Of a stretch of 64,000 nt of DNA, positions 1 to 9,414 are shown one piece after another. The number at the start of each line of letters is the position of its first letter. The first letter of the stretch is position 1. The stretch is from assembly GCA_014379405.1 (NCBI GenBank), contig JACMLU010000010.1:186001-250000 (forward strand), in the 5' to 3' direction. A program made the translations under genes and the position numbers. The notes beneath the pieces were generated by a model that was not told the DNA's origin, searched no databases, and saw only the letters and a program-made list of their open reading frames with translations. This DNA comes from Flavobacterium sp. (GTDB lineage Bacteria > Bacteroidota > Bacteroidia > Flavobacteriales > Flavobacteriaceae).

Positions 1-1
1 G

Positions 2-304
2 ATAAATTATGGTTTTTTGGTGCTGCTTTTGACTTACACGGTTTTCAAGGTTCCCCATATTTTGAACACGTTTTTCATCACTTTTCTAATCATATTGATT
101 CCATTTGCCTTAGTCAACGGGATTTTGACAGGCAGTTTTATTGACGAACCGGTTGTCATTTATAACAATGCAGAAAATTTGGGAATTAGACTGGGAACTA
201 TCCCAATTGAAGATATCGGTTATGCCTTTTCGATGTTGTTGATGAGTTTGGTTTTGATTAAAAAAATAGAAAAAATTGGACAAGGAATTGATAGATTTTT
301 TTGA
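2..304 (+). CDS. Lycopene cyclase domain protein, C-terminal part (5' end lies outside window)
   Basis: Translation ...[63 protein letters not shown] resembles heterodimeric-type carotenoid/lycopene cyclase domain; frame open to window edge. Confidence 0.8.
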   Translation: MNYGFLVLLLTYTVFKVPHILNTFFITFLIILIPFALVNGILTGSFIDEPVVIYNNAENLGIRLGTIPIEDIGYAFSMLLMSLVLIKKIEKIGQGIDRFF

Positions 305-377
305 ATGAGAAAACATAATCTACAAGATTTGCATTAAAAAACCAATGCACAAAGCATAGAATCATAAAAACAAAAAT

Positions 378-839
378 ATGAAAGTATATAAAAAAGAAAC
401 CGTCCAGCACATCAATGCAAGTATCGAAGAATGTTGGGCTTTCTTCTCTAGTCCAAGAAATTTGCAAAAGATTACTCCTGAAACTATGGGTTTCAATATC
501 ACGGATTTCGATGGTAAAAATATGTATGCCGGACAAATTATCCAGTATAAAGTGTCGCCGCTTGCCGGATTGAAATTAAGTTGGACAACGGAAATCACTT
601 TCGTGAAAGATAATAGCTATTTCATTGACGAACAACGTTTTGGTCCTTATGCGCTTTGGCATCACAAACATTTTTTTGAACCAACCGAGAACGGAACAAA
701 AATGACCGATGTGGTGCATTATGCCTTGCCTTTGGGTTTCATTGGGAGAATTATGAATACCTTGGTGGTGAAAAATAAATTAAAAACCATCTTTGATTAC
801 AGAATTGTAAAAGTGAACGAGATTTTCAATTCCAAATAA
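378..839 (+). CDS. SRPBCC family (ligand-binding/cyclase-like) protein
   Basis: 153 aa ORF with SRPBCC-like N-terminus (INASIEECWAFFSSPRNLQKITPE); commonly adjacent to photolyase in Bacteroidota. Confidence 0.8.
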   Translation: MKVYKKETVQHINASIEECWAFFSSPRNLQKITPETMGFNITDFDGKNMYAGQIIQYKVSPLAGLKLSWTTEITFVKDNSYFIDEQRFGPYALWHHKHFFEPTENGTKMTDVVHYALPLGFIGRIMNTLVVKNKLKTIFDYRIVKVNEIFNSK

Positions 840-2134
840 TGAATAAACAGGCAGTAACCTTTTTTTGGTTTCGTAGAGATTTGCGATTAGAAGATAACGT
901 TGGTTTGTTTCACGCTTTGGAATCTCAATATCCAGTTATTCCCTTGTTTATTTTCGATGAGGCTATTTTAGAAAGTTTGCCAAAAAATGACGCCAGAGTA
1001 GGTTTTATTCACGATTCACTTTCGAAAATAAATCAAAAACTACAGGAATTGGGAAGTTCTCTTTTGGTAAAAAAGGGAAAAACCCAGGGAGTTTGGCAAG
1101 AACTCCTTGAAGAATTCGAAGTAAAGGAAGTTTTTTTCAACAAAGATTACGAGCCTTACGCCATCAAAAGAGATTTGGCCATTTGCGTACTATTGGAAGC
1201 CAATAAAACAGTGCATTTTTCATTCAAAGACCAAGTGATTTTCGAAGAAAAAGAAATCACGAAAGCCGACGGATTGCCTTATACGGTTTACACACCTTAT
1301 AAAAATAAATGGTTGGATAAATACAATTCCATAGCTCCAGTTCAAGAATATGATGCTACAAAATTGTTTTTCAATTTTCATAAAAGCAATTTTATTTTTC
1401 CAACTTTGGAACAAATAGGCTTCGAAGAAAATTCGATAAAAGTGATTCCTCATAATCTGAAAAATGTATCCAATTACCACGAAACTCGTGATTTTCCTGC
1501 TTTGGACAGCACGACACATCTCTCGCCACATCTGCGTTTTGGGACGGTCAGTGTTCGGAAATTGGTGAATTGGGCTGCCAATAAAAACCAAGTGTTTTTG
1601 AGTGAACTGATTTGGAGGGAATTCTTTATGCAAATTTTGTTCAGTTTTCCAAAAGTCGTCACACACAATTTTAAATCGGCTTATGATGGGATTCAATGGC
1701 GGAATGATGAGGAAGATTTCAAACGCTGGTGTTCCGGAACCACGGGTTATCCGATGGTTGATGCTGGAATGCGAGAACTGAATGAAACTGGGTATATGCA
1801 CAACAGAGTTCGAATGGTGGTGGCGAGTTTTCTGTGCAAACATTTGTTGATTAACTGGCAATGGGGCGAAGCTTATTTTGCCGAAAAGTTACTGGATTTT
1901 GAATTGTCTGCCAACGTTGGAAACTGGCAATGGGCTGCGGGAACGGGTTGCGATGCCGCGCCCTATTTTCGAGTTTTCAATCCTGAAATTCAGCTCAAGA
2001 AATTCGACGAAAAAGGGATTTATATTCGAAAGTGGATTCCTGAATTTGATTTGGGTTACGGTCTGCCAATGATAGATCACGCTTTTGCAAGAGATAGATC
2101 CATTGCGACTTATAAAGCTGGAATTTTGAAGTGA
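839..2134 (+). CDS. phrB: Deoxyribodipyrimidine photolyase / cryptochrome family
   Basis: 431 aa; WFRRDLRLEDN N-terminus, FAD-binding C-terminal motifs (SELIWREFFMQILF, GYPMVDAGMRELNETGYMHNRVRMVVASFLCKHLLINWQWGEAYF). Confidence 0.95.
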   Translation: MNKQAVTFFWFRRDLRLEDNVGLFHALESQYPVIPLFIFDEAILESLPKNDARVGFIHDSLSKINQKLQELGSSLLVKKGKTQGVWQELLEEFEVKEVFFNKDYEPYAIKRDLAICVLLEANKTVHFSFKDQVIFEEKEITKADGLPYTVYTPYKNKWLDKYNSIAPVQEYDATKLFFNFHKSNFIFPTLEQIGFEENSIKVIPHNLKNVSNYHETRDFPALDSTTHLSPHLRFGTVSVRKLVNWAANKNQVFLSELIWREFFMQILFSFPKVVTHNFKSAYDGIQWRNDEEDFKRWCSGTTGYPMVDAGMRELNETGYMHNRVRMVVASFLCKHLLINWQWGEAYFAEKLLDFELSANVGNWQWAAGTGCDAAPYFRVFNPEIQLKKFDEKGIYIRKWIPEFDLGYGLPMIDHAFARDRSIATYKAGILK

Positions 2135-2140
2135 TTTTTT

Positions 2141-2254
2141 TAAACCATTAAGAAAGTTAAGATAAATTAAGTTTTGTGTATTTAAACCATTGAGAATATT
2201 AAGATAAATTAGTTTTTTTATTTCTTAATGATCCTTAACTTTCTTAATGGTTTT
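2141..2254. repeat. Intergenic repeat: two direct copies of AAACCATT(A/G)AGAA.GTTAAGATAAATTA plus an inverted copy (CTTAACTTTCTTAATGGTTTT); may act as bidirectional terminator
   Basis: Read directly between two convergent genes. Confidence 0.7.
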
Positions 2255-2291
2255 ACTTTTTTTACTTTAAAAACTTATATGTTTCAATAGT

Positions 2292-3710
2292 TTATTTTAT
2301 CAATTTATTCAACATTCCCTGAAATATAAACCCGTGGAAAGGCCAAACGGAATACCAATACAATTTTCCCCAAACGCCTTTTGGTCTAAAAGTTGCGGAT
2401 TGATACAAAGTATTATTGATGATTTTGAATTCGAGCCAAGCTTCGCCAGGGAGTTTCATTTCGGCATATAAAATTAATTTTCCTTCCTCTCTGTTGGCAT
2501 ATAAAACGCGCCAAAAATCCAGTGCATCTCCCGAATGAATGTCGTGTTTGTTGGTTCGCCCTCTTCTAGAACCCACGCCGCCAAATAATTGGTCGATGAA
2601 GCCGCGTAAATTCCACAGCCAATCGCCACAATACCAGCCTGTTTCTCCGCCAATTGACCAAATTCTATCGATGGTGAAATCTCGGTTTTCTATTTCTTTT
2701 TTTCGTCGGTCGATAAAGCAATCTTTCTTGGGAACTTTTCGAAATGCAGAAATATTGCTGCTAAACCGCCCGCTCACCAAAGAATCTTTCCAACTAGAAA
2801 CGACTTTGTCTTCATCGACTTTTATTAGCGCTCTAGACAAAGCTTGTTCGTAGGACATCGGTTTAACTCCCAATAACTCATTTATTTTGTTGTCCCTGCA
2901 AATCACTTCCACTTTCATACTGCTCACCAAAGCCGAGGCCAATTTATAAGAAGTCGAGGTCACGAAATACAACCAATAAGACGATAGTTTTGGTGTCATT
3001 ATTGGAACCGTATAAATCCACCTTTTTAAATTTTTTGCTTTGGCAAAACCCAAAAGCATTTCTTTATACGTTAGAATATCTGGGCCGCCAATGTCAAAGC
3101 TTTTACCGTAAGTAACGGGATTCAAGAGTGATTTTGACAAAAATTCCAGAACGTCGTTGATGGCAATGGGCTGGCATTTGGTGTTAAGCCATTTTGGAGT
3201 GATCATGACCGGAAGTTTGTTGACCAAATCCCGAATAATTTCGAACGAAGCGCTGCCGGAACCCACAATGATTCCAGCTCTCAAAGTTGTTATGGCAAAA
3301 TTCGCATTATTCAAGACATCTTCTACTTTTTTTCTGGAGGATAAGTGTTTCGAAAGCGATTTGTCATTCACGATGCCGCTTAAATAAATGACTTGTTTTG
3401 TCTTTGTTTGGTCTATTCTATGAACAAAATTTTCTGCCGAAACCCGCTCTAATTCATCATAATTGTCATCAGAACCCGACATAGAATGTATTAAATAATA
3501 GGCAACATCTATGTCTGCAGGAATGGTATTTAAAGTTTCAATTTTCAGAAAATCAACCTCAATGACTGATACATTTTTTTGAAATTCTTCGGGACAATAA
3601 AACCTATTTTTGTCTCTCACGCAACAAATTACTTCGTGATCTTGCGCCACTAAAATAGGCAAAAGTCGCTTGCCGATATAACCTGTTGCGCCTGTTAAGA
3701 GAATTTGCAT
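2292..3710 (-). CDS. NAD(P)-binding SDR/epimerase with C-terminal DUF2867-like domain
   Basis: 472 aa; GATGYIGKRLLPIL Rossmann motif; long C-terminal extension ending in LYWYSVWPFHGFIFQGMLNKLIK. Confidence 0.8.
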   Translation of the reverse strand: MQILLTGATGYIGKRLLPILVAQDHEVICCVRDKNRFYCPEEFQKNVSVIEVDFLKIETLNTIPADIDVAYYLIHSMSGSDDNYDELERVSAENFVHRIDQTKTKQVIYLSGIVNDKSLSKHLSSRKKVEDVLNNANFAITTLRAGIIVGSGSASFEIIRDLVNKLPVMITPKWLNTKCQPIAINDVLEFLSKSLLNPVTYGKSFDIGGPDILTYKEMLLGFAKAKNLKRWIYTVPIMTPKLSSYWLYFVTSTSYKLASALVSSMKVEVICRDNKINELLGVKPMSYEQALSRALIKVDEDKVVSSWKDSLVSGRFSSNISAFRKVPKKDCFIDRRKKEIENRDFTIDRIWSIGGETGWYCGDWLWNLRGFIDQLFGGVGSRRGRTNKHDIHSGDALDFWRVLYANREEGKLILYAEMKLPGEAWLEFKIINNTLYQSATFRPKGVWGKLYWYSVWPFHGFIFQGMLNKLIK

Positions 3711-3732
3711 AGTTTTTATTTGTGAATCAAAT

Positions 3733-4344
3733 TTAGCTTAATTTATTGGAAACTAAACTGATAAATTCTTTTCTAGTTTTGTCTTTTTCGAAAGCACCAG
3801 TGAAAGATGAAGTTGTTGTTACTGAATTCTGCTTTTGAATCCCGCGCATTTGCATACACATGTGTTGCGCTTCGATTACAACTGCCACTCCTAGTGGATT
3901 TAAGGCTTCTTGAATGCAGTTTTTTATTTGGTCTGTCAATCTTTCTTGTACTTGCATTCGTCGAGCAAAAGCATCTACAATTCTTGGAATTTTGCTCAAT
4001 CCCACAATTTTTCCGTTGGGAATATAGGCGACATGTGCTTTTCCAAAAAACGGCAACATGTGGTGTTCACACATCGAATACACTTCAATGTCTTTTACCA
4101 CAATCATCTGCTTGTGATCTTCTGTGAATAGTGCCGATTTCAATATTTCCAATGGATCCAGTCCGTAACCGTGTGTGAGGAATTGCATCGCTTTGGCTAC
4201 TCTTTCAGGTGTTTTTTCTAAACCTTCTCTATAGATGTCTTCGCCCAGATTTTCAATGATTGTTCTGTAATTATCGGCTAATACTTCTGTTATCTCCTCG
4301 TCGTATTGTTCCACTTTTTCGTAACTTCTTATTTCTTTTATCAT
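3733..4344 (-). CDS. folE: GTP cyclohydrolase I
   Basis: 203 aa; signature [49 protein letters not shown]. Confidence 0.95.
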   Translation of the reverse strand: MIKEIRSYEKVEQYDEEITEVLADNYRTIIENLGEDIYREGLEKTPERVAKAMQFLTHGYGLDPLEILKSALFTEDHKQMIVVKDIEVYSMCEHHMLPFFGKAHVAYIPNGKIVGLSKIPRIVDAFARRMQVQERLTDQIKNCIQEALNPLGVAVVIEAQHMCMQMRGIQKQNSVTTTSSFTGAFEKDKTRKEFISLVSNKLS

Positions 4345-4363
4345 TTTGGTTTTTGGTGTGTTT

Positions 4364-5047
4364 TTATAATTTGAATGTCACTATTCCATAATCCATTTCG
4401 AAAATCTGTCCCGAGATTGATTTGGCGTGATCCGAAATCAAGTAATTAGCCATACTCGCCACTTCTTCCGGTTTTAAGTAATTTTTCATAGGATGGCGTT
4501 CCATCATGTTTTCTTTCATTCGGTCATTTCGTAAAATTCCTGCCGAAAGCGAAGTCTCGGTAATGGTAGGAGCGATGGCATTGATGCGAACCACCGAAGC
4601 CAATTCAGCTCCAAGTGATTTTACCAATCCTTCAACTCCCGCTTTTGCCGTGGCGATGCTGGCGTGAAAAGGCATTCCCAGTTTTGCCGCCACCGTACTG
4701 AATAAAATAATGGATGGATTCGTTCCTTTTTTTAGTGCTGGCAAATATTTCTGAATCGCTTTTACTGCTCCAATCACATTGATTTCGAAATCATTCCTGA
4801 AATCATCGATGCTCAAACTGCCAATAGGTTTCAAATTTATTGAACCCGGACAATAAATCAAAACGTCAATGTTTTCAATGTCTGGAAGCGCATCTTGCAA
4901 TACATCCAATGAATAATGTTTCAGGTTGGGATTCGAAATTTCAGGAGTATTTCTGCTAATGTTATAGATTTTGTTGTTTTCCAATTGTTGCAACAAAATA
5001 GCGTTTCCAATTCCTTTGCTGCCGCCAATGATTACAATGTTTTTCAT
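4364..5047 (-). CDS. SDR family oxidoreductase
   Basis: 227 aa; [10 protein letters not shown] Rossmann motif; classical-SDR-like fold. Confidence 0.85.
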   Translation of the reverse strand: MKNIVIIGGSKGIGNAILLQQLENNKIYNISRNTPEISNPNLKHYSLDVLQDALPDIENIDVLIYCPGSINLKPIGSLSIDDFRNDFEINVIGAVKAIQKYLPALKKGTNPSIILFSTVAAKLGMPFHASIATAKAGVEGLVKSLGAELASVVRINAIAPTITETSLSAGILRNDRMKENMMERHPMKNYLKPEEVASMANYLISDHAKSISGQIFEMDYGIVTFKL

Positions 5048-5052
5048 AAATT

Positions 5053-5331
5053 CTATCGCTTCGAAATTTTGTTGTTGTTAATTTGTCTTTGCCTCGTGCA
5101 TTTGAATCTACCTTCTCTAAAATCCCTGAGTTTTTCGTGTTTTGTTTTTCGGCCTTGCACTCTTTCGCGCCACATTCTAAAACTAGAAGCTTTCATTTCG
5201 TTTCGCATCATGTCAATAACTTCTTGTTCTTTCAGTCCAAATTGCAGCAAAATGGCATCGAATGTCGTTCGGTCTTCCCAAGCCATTTCAATGATTCTGT
5301 CTTTATCAATGTCGGAGAATTCTTTTTTCAA
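5053..5331 (-). CDS. TIGR03643 family protein
   Basis: 92 aa; RIIEMAWEDRTTFDAILLQFGLKEQEVIDMMR; linked to photolyase cluster. Confidence 0.8.
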   Translation of the reverse strand: MKKEFSDIDKDRIIEMAWEDRTTFDAILLQFGLKEQEVIDMMRNEMKASSFRMWRERVQGRKTKHEKLRDFREGRFKCTRQRQINNNKISKR

Positions 5332-6638
5332 CCTTGGTATTTTAGATATTCATTCACCACGATTTTCGCTTTCAAATCAAACATCAAATTGTACAAGCCA
5401 AAGAACGTTCGGTTCATGTAAATGAAATGTTTTGACCCACGATTACCGTTCATTTTCTTGAGATTGGTATCTTTCGAAAAGCGTTCGCCCAATTGCGCTA
5501 TGTTTGCGAAAAATTCTTCATCCGAAAAATCAAAGGTTTCCGATTGAAAGGGTTGGGTAAACAACGATAACAAATCATAAAACATTTGAGAAAAATATTC
5601 GATTTCTTCCTTGGAATCATCCACTCTGAGTATTTCCAACTCGAATAGTTTGTCTTCAAATAGTTTTTTATTGTCGATGACTTCCTTGTTTATTAACTCA
5701 AAATAAGGAATGTAGAATTCGTTTGGAATTTGTTTCATACAACCAAAATCGAGTGCTATCAATTTGTTTTCTATGTTTACCAAGAAATTTCCAGGATGCG
5801 GATCAGCGTGTACTTTTCTTAAAATATGAATTTGGTACATATAAAAATCCCAAAGCGCTTGGCCGATTTTGTTGCTAACTTCCTGTTTTGGGGTTTTATT
5901 GGTAAACTCCGAAAGATGAATTCCCGTCATCCAATCCATCGTGATAATTTTCGCTGAAGAATACTCGGGATAATAGTTCGGAAAAACCAGATTGTCTATT
6001 TTTTGGCAGGCTTCGACCACTTCCTGGCTTTGTTTCAGTTCCAATAAATAGTTGGTTTCCTCAATCAATTTGTCTTCGACTTCCTTGAAATATTTATCAG
6101 AATCCTTGCCTTGAAGGTTAAACATTCTGATGGCAATGGGTTTCACCAAAGCCAAGTCAGATGAAATACTGTTGGCAACTCCGGGATATTGGATTTTTAC
6201 GGCCAGTTTTTTGTTGTCTTTCATGGCTAAATGCACTTGTCCAATACTGGCGGCATTAACGGAATTGGCATTGAATTCGTCAAAGATTTCATAAGGCGTT
6301 TTGCCAAAATTAGTCTTGAAAGTTTTCAAAACCAATGGACCAGAAAGTGGTGGAACAGAGAACTGCGACAACGAAAATTTCTCCACATAAGCCTGCGGCA
6401 AGAAACTTTTGTCCATACTCAACATCTGTGCTACTTTCAACGCACTTCCTTTGAGGCTTTTGAGTCCGTCATAAATGTCTTCGGCATTGTTTTCGTTGAG
6501 TTTGTCACGGGTTAAATCGCTGTTGACCATTTTTTCGCCGTAATATTTCAGGTAATTTACGCCCACTTTCGCACCGGTTTGAACGAGTTTTGTGGCTCTT
6601 TCAATTTTTGAAGTAGGGATGTAGTCTATGGTTTTCAT
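5328..6638 (-). CDS. AarF/ABC1/UbiB kinase family protein
   Basis: 436 aa; LKGSALKVAQMLSMD, SIGQVH, HADPHPGNFLV, LDFGCMK motifs. Confidence 0.9.
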   Translation of the reverse strand: MKTIDYIPTSKIERATKLVQTGAKVGVNYLKYYGEKMVNSDLTRDKLNENNAEDIYDGLKSLKGSALKVAQMLSMDKSFLPQAYVEKFSLSQFSVPPLSGPLVLKTFKTNFGKTPYEIFDEFNANSVNAASIGQVHLAMKDNKKLAVKIQYPGVANSISSDLALVKPIAIRMFNLQGKDSDKYFKEVEDKLIEETNYLLELKQSQEVVEACQKIDNLVFPNYYPEYSSAKIITMDWMTGIHLSEFTNKTPKQEVSNKIGQALWDFYMYQIHILRKVHADPHPGNFLVNIENKLIALDFGCMKQIPNEFYIPYFELINKEVIDNKKLFEDKLFELEILRVDDSKEEIEYFSQMFYDLLSLFTQPFQSETFDFSDEEFFANIAQLGERFSKDTNLKKMNGNRGSKHFIYMNRTFFGLYNLMFDLKAKIVVNEYLKYQG

Positions 6639-7297
6639 TATTTGGTGTGTATTTTTTCTTTGAAAATAAATTTTCCAAAATCGATTAGGCTGTCTATGGG
6701 CGCGATGTTCATCAATTCAAATGATAATTTTACCGATTTTTCGATATAAATATCTGTTTTTTCAAAAGCGGCTGATTCGTCTTCCAACCAGAATTTCATT
6801 GTCAGCAAAAACTGAATCCAGGAACTTTCCTGAATTGCTTTTTCTTGAAAATTTTGAAATTTCTCGTGTTGGGTTCTCACTTCATCCGTCATTATTTCGG
6901 TGATGTAATTTTTGAATCCAATTCTCAGGCTCGAAAGTTGCATCAGGTTTTTCAGTTGGTTCTGGTGTTCTTTCAAACTCATCACGACATAACTTCTGTT
7001 GGCTGACAACAATTCGAAAAAGGTGAAATAGAAACTCAACATTTTGCTTTCCATATCGTAGGCTTCATAACCTGGTGCTTTTTGAATTAACTCGACAGTT
7101 TTTTCCAGGAACATCTTGAAAATTTCTTTTTCAATGCTTTCCAGAGTGCCAAAAAAGGAATAGAATTCCGTTTCGTCAAAACCATTTGTTTTGGCAAACT
7201 GATATACTGATTTAGGTTTTTCATTATTTTCCAATCTATAGTTCATATACATTGAAACAATTTTGTCTTTTGTTATAGGGGATTTTTTAGTAGCCAT
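6638..7297 (-). CDS. TetR/AcrR family transcriptional regulator
   Basis: 219 aa; N-terminal HTH-like region (VYQFAKTNGFDETEFYSFFGTLESIEKEIF); first gene of a tightly overlapping minus-strand operon. Confidence 0.75.
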   Translation of the reverse strand: MATKKSPITKDKIVSMYMNYRLENNEKPKSVYQFAKTNGFDETEFYSFFGTLESIEKEIFKMFLEKTVELIQKAPGYEAYDMESKMLSFYFTFFELLSANRSYVVMSLKEHQNQLKNLMQLSSLRIGFKNYITEIMTDEVRTQHEKFQNFQEKAIQESSWIQFLLTMKFWLEDESAAFEKTDIYIEKSVKLSFELMNIAPIDSLIDFGKFIFKEKIHTK

Positions 7298-7419
7298 TTT
7301 TTTGGGTATTTTAAATTAGAGCATGAAGATACAAAATGTTTAATCATATTAAATAAAAGTTAAACAAAAATATTTGTTAATGTTTCTTTGTCATTTTAAA
7401 TGCCTAGATTTGTAACCTT

Positions 7420-8334
7420 ATGAAAAAAAACGTATTAATAAGTGGAGGTACTGGATTTATAGGGAAACGATTGACTAGTTTGTTAATTGAGAAAGGCTAC
7501 TCCGTTTCCATTTTAAGCAGAAGCAAGAAACAAGATACTACCGATATCAGTTATTATCAATGGGATATTTCTAATCAATCTATTGATGAAGAATCGGTAC
7601 TGAAGGCTGATTTTATAATTCATTTGGCTGGAGAAAACATTGCCGAAAAGAGATGGACTCAAGACAGGAAAGAAGCAATTGTGCAGAGCAGAGAACAATC
7701 TGTCCAGTTGATTTATGACGTTTTAAAAAAGAACAATAAAAAAATAGATGCCTTTGTTTCAGCATCAGGAATTGGGATTTATGGAGCGATAAACGGATCG
7801 AAAATTTGCGACGAAAATACTTCTCCAGCCAATGATTTCTTGGGGACTACTTGTCAAAAATGGGAAGCTGCCGCAGATACTATTGCCAGTTTGGGAATTC
7901 GGGTAGTTAAAATCCGCACAGGTTTGGTTCTGGGTAAAGATGATGGTTTTTTGAAGAAATTAGCGCCAATTTTTAAATATAGATTGGGTTCTGCTTTAGG
8001 TTCTGGTAAGCAATACATGCCTTGGATTCACGTCGAGGATTTGTGTGCGATTTACTTCGAAGCTTTATATAATAGTACTATGAATGGTGCTTATAATGCT
8101 GCTGTTTATGATAATACCACGAATGCTAGTTTTTCAAAAACATTGGCAAAAATCTTTGGATATTCTATTTGGCTTCCCAATGTTCCAGCTTTTTTGCTGA
8201 AAATAATCTTGGGAGAAATGGCTCAAATCGTCCTCACCGGACAAAGAACTTCTTCAGAAAAAATAGAAAATGCAGGATTTCAATTTCAATATAAAGTTAT
8301 AGAAAATGCACTCAGGGATTGTTTGCAAAAGTAG
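7420..8334 (+). CDS. TIGR01777 family NAD-dependent epimerase
   Basis: 304 aa; ISGGTGFIGKRL, HLAGENIAEKRWT, PWIHVEDL motifs. Confidence 0.9.
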   Translation: MKKNVLISGGTGFIGKRLTSLLIEKGYSVSILSRSKKQDTTDISYYQWDISNQSIDEESVLKADFIIHLAGENIAEKRWTQDRKEAIVQSREQSVQLIYDVLKKNNKKIDAFVSASGIGIYGAINGSKICDENTSPANDFLGTTCQKWEAAADTIASLGIRVVKIRTGLVLGKDDGFLKKLAPIFKYRLGSALGSGKQYMPWIHVEDLCAIYFEALYNSTMNGAYNAAVYDNTTNASFSKTLAKIFGYSIWLPNVPAFLLKIILGEMAQIVLTGQRTSSEKIENAGFQFQYKVIENALRDCLQK

Positions 8335-8875
8335 GTTTGTTGAATAAAAAAAGTGTTTTGATGTTCACGGTTTCTGCCACTTTTGCACTCAATATTTCTG
8401 GAATCTTTATATTGAAATCCTTGCTGTTTACAACGAAATCTGAGATAATTTCCAATCCGTCATTTGTTTTTTTTAGGATGGTAATGGTGTTGATTTTTTT
8501 TGATTTTCCGTGCAATTTCAATGTCCCTTTGATGTTGAATTCTTTTGGGGAAGGTCCAATAATATTCAAGTTAAAACCTACTATTATTCCTTTAAAAGTA
8601 GCTTTTGGATAGCTTTCACTTTCCAAATAATTTTCGTTAAAATGCTTTTCCATTAAAGGAATCTTGAAGTGAAAATCCTTGATGAAAACGATACTCAAAA
8701 TTTCCCCGGTTTCTATATTTAGTGTACAAGTTGCATTTTCATTTTTAGCTTTTACTTCTTCAAATAAAGGTACCGATGCCTCAAAATTAATGATTCCTTT
8801 ATGAGCAATCATCATTTCTTGAGCCATTGTTATATTGACCAAACACACCAGAAAAAGTAAGGTAATTGTTTTCAT
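8312..8875 (-). CDS. YceI-like secreted protein
   Basis: 187 aa with signal peptide; HFNENYLESESYPKATFKGI pattern. Confidence 0.75.
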   Translation of the reverse strand: MKTITLLFLVCLVNITMAQEMMIAHKGIINFEASVPLFEEVKAKNENATCTLNIETGEILSIVFIKDFHFKIPLMEKHFNENYLESESYPKATFKGIIVGFNLNIIGPSPKEFNIKGTLKLHGKSKKINTITILKKTNDGLEIISDFVVNSKDFNIKIPEILSAKVAETVNIKTLFLFNKPTFANNP

Positions 8876-9414
8876 CTTGATAAGAATGATTTGATTTCTA
8901 AAGTTACAAAATTCAGTTGGTATTTTCTTGAATTTATTAAGAAAAATTACCTCTTTTAAATTTTTTTTTGATTCAAATTAATTCTCGTTCTTGAAACTGA
9001 TTTTGAATTTGATTTTCTGAATTAAAATTCTATTCTGCAAACAGTTCTTTTAGTTTTAGCAATTAATTTTTAAACTCAAAAAAGAATTGTTTTTCAATAC
9101 ATAATCTGCTTTGGTCTTTATAAATTACCCATAAACACATATTGCAATAATCTAAACCTATACAGATGAGGAATTTCTCTGATTTCGTTATTCGGATAAA
9201 TTTGTCTTTTTATTGACAATATGATAAATATCAGGTATTAAAATTTATAATTTTATCAAAAAATCAAGTATAAATATCAAAAATGCATTCTAGGTTATCT
9301 GTTTTAAAAATACATTTGTTCGAGGTTATTCATTAAACGAAAAAAACAGTCTTGTAAACAATAACCGATTAAACTTTATTTCTTACTCATTTTTAGACTA
9401 AACAATACAATCGG

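Noticed and set aside
1220-1861. 213-aa minus-strand ORF
   Set aside because: Lies wholly antisense to the well-supported photolyase gene; composition looks like a shadow ORF
4916-5425. 169-aa plus-strand ORF
   Set aside because: Antisense across three well-supported minus-strand genes
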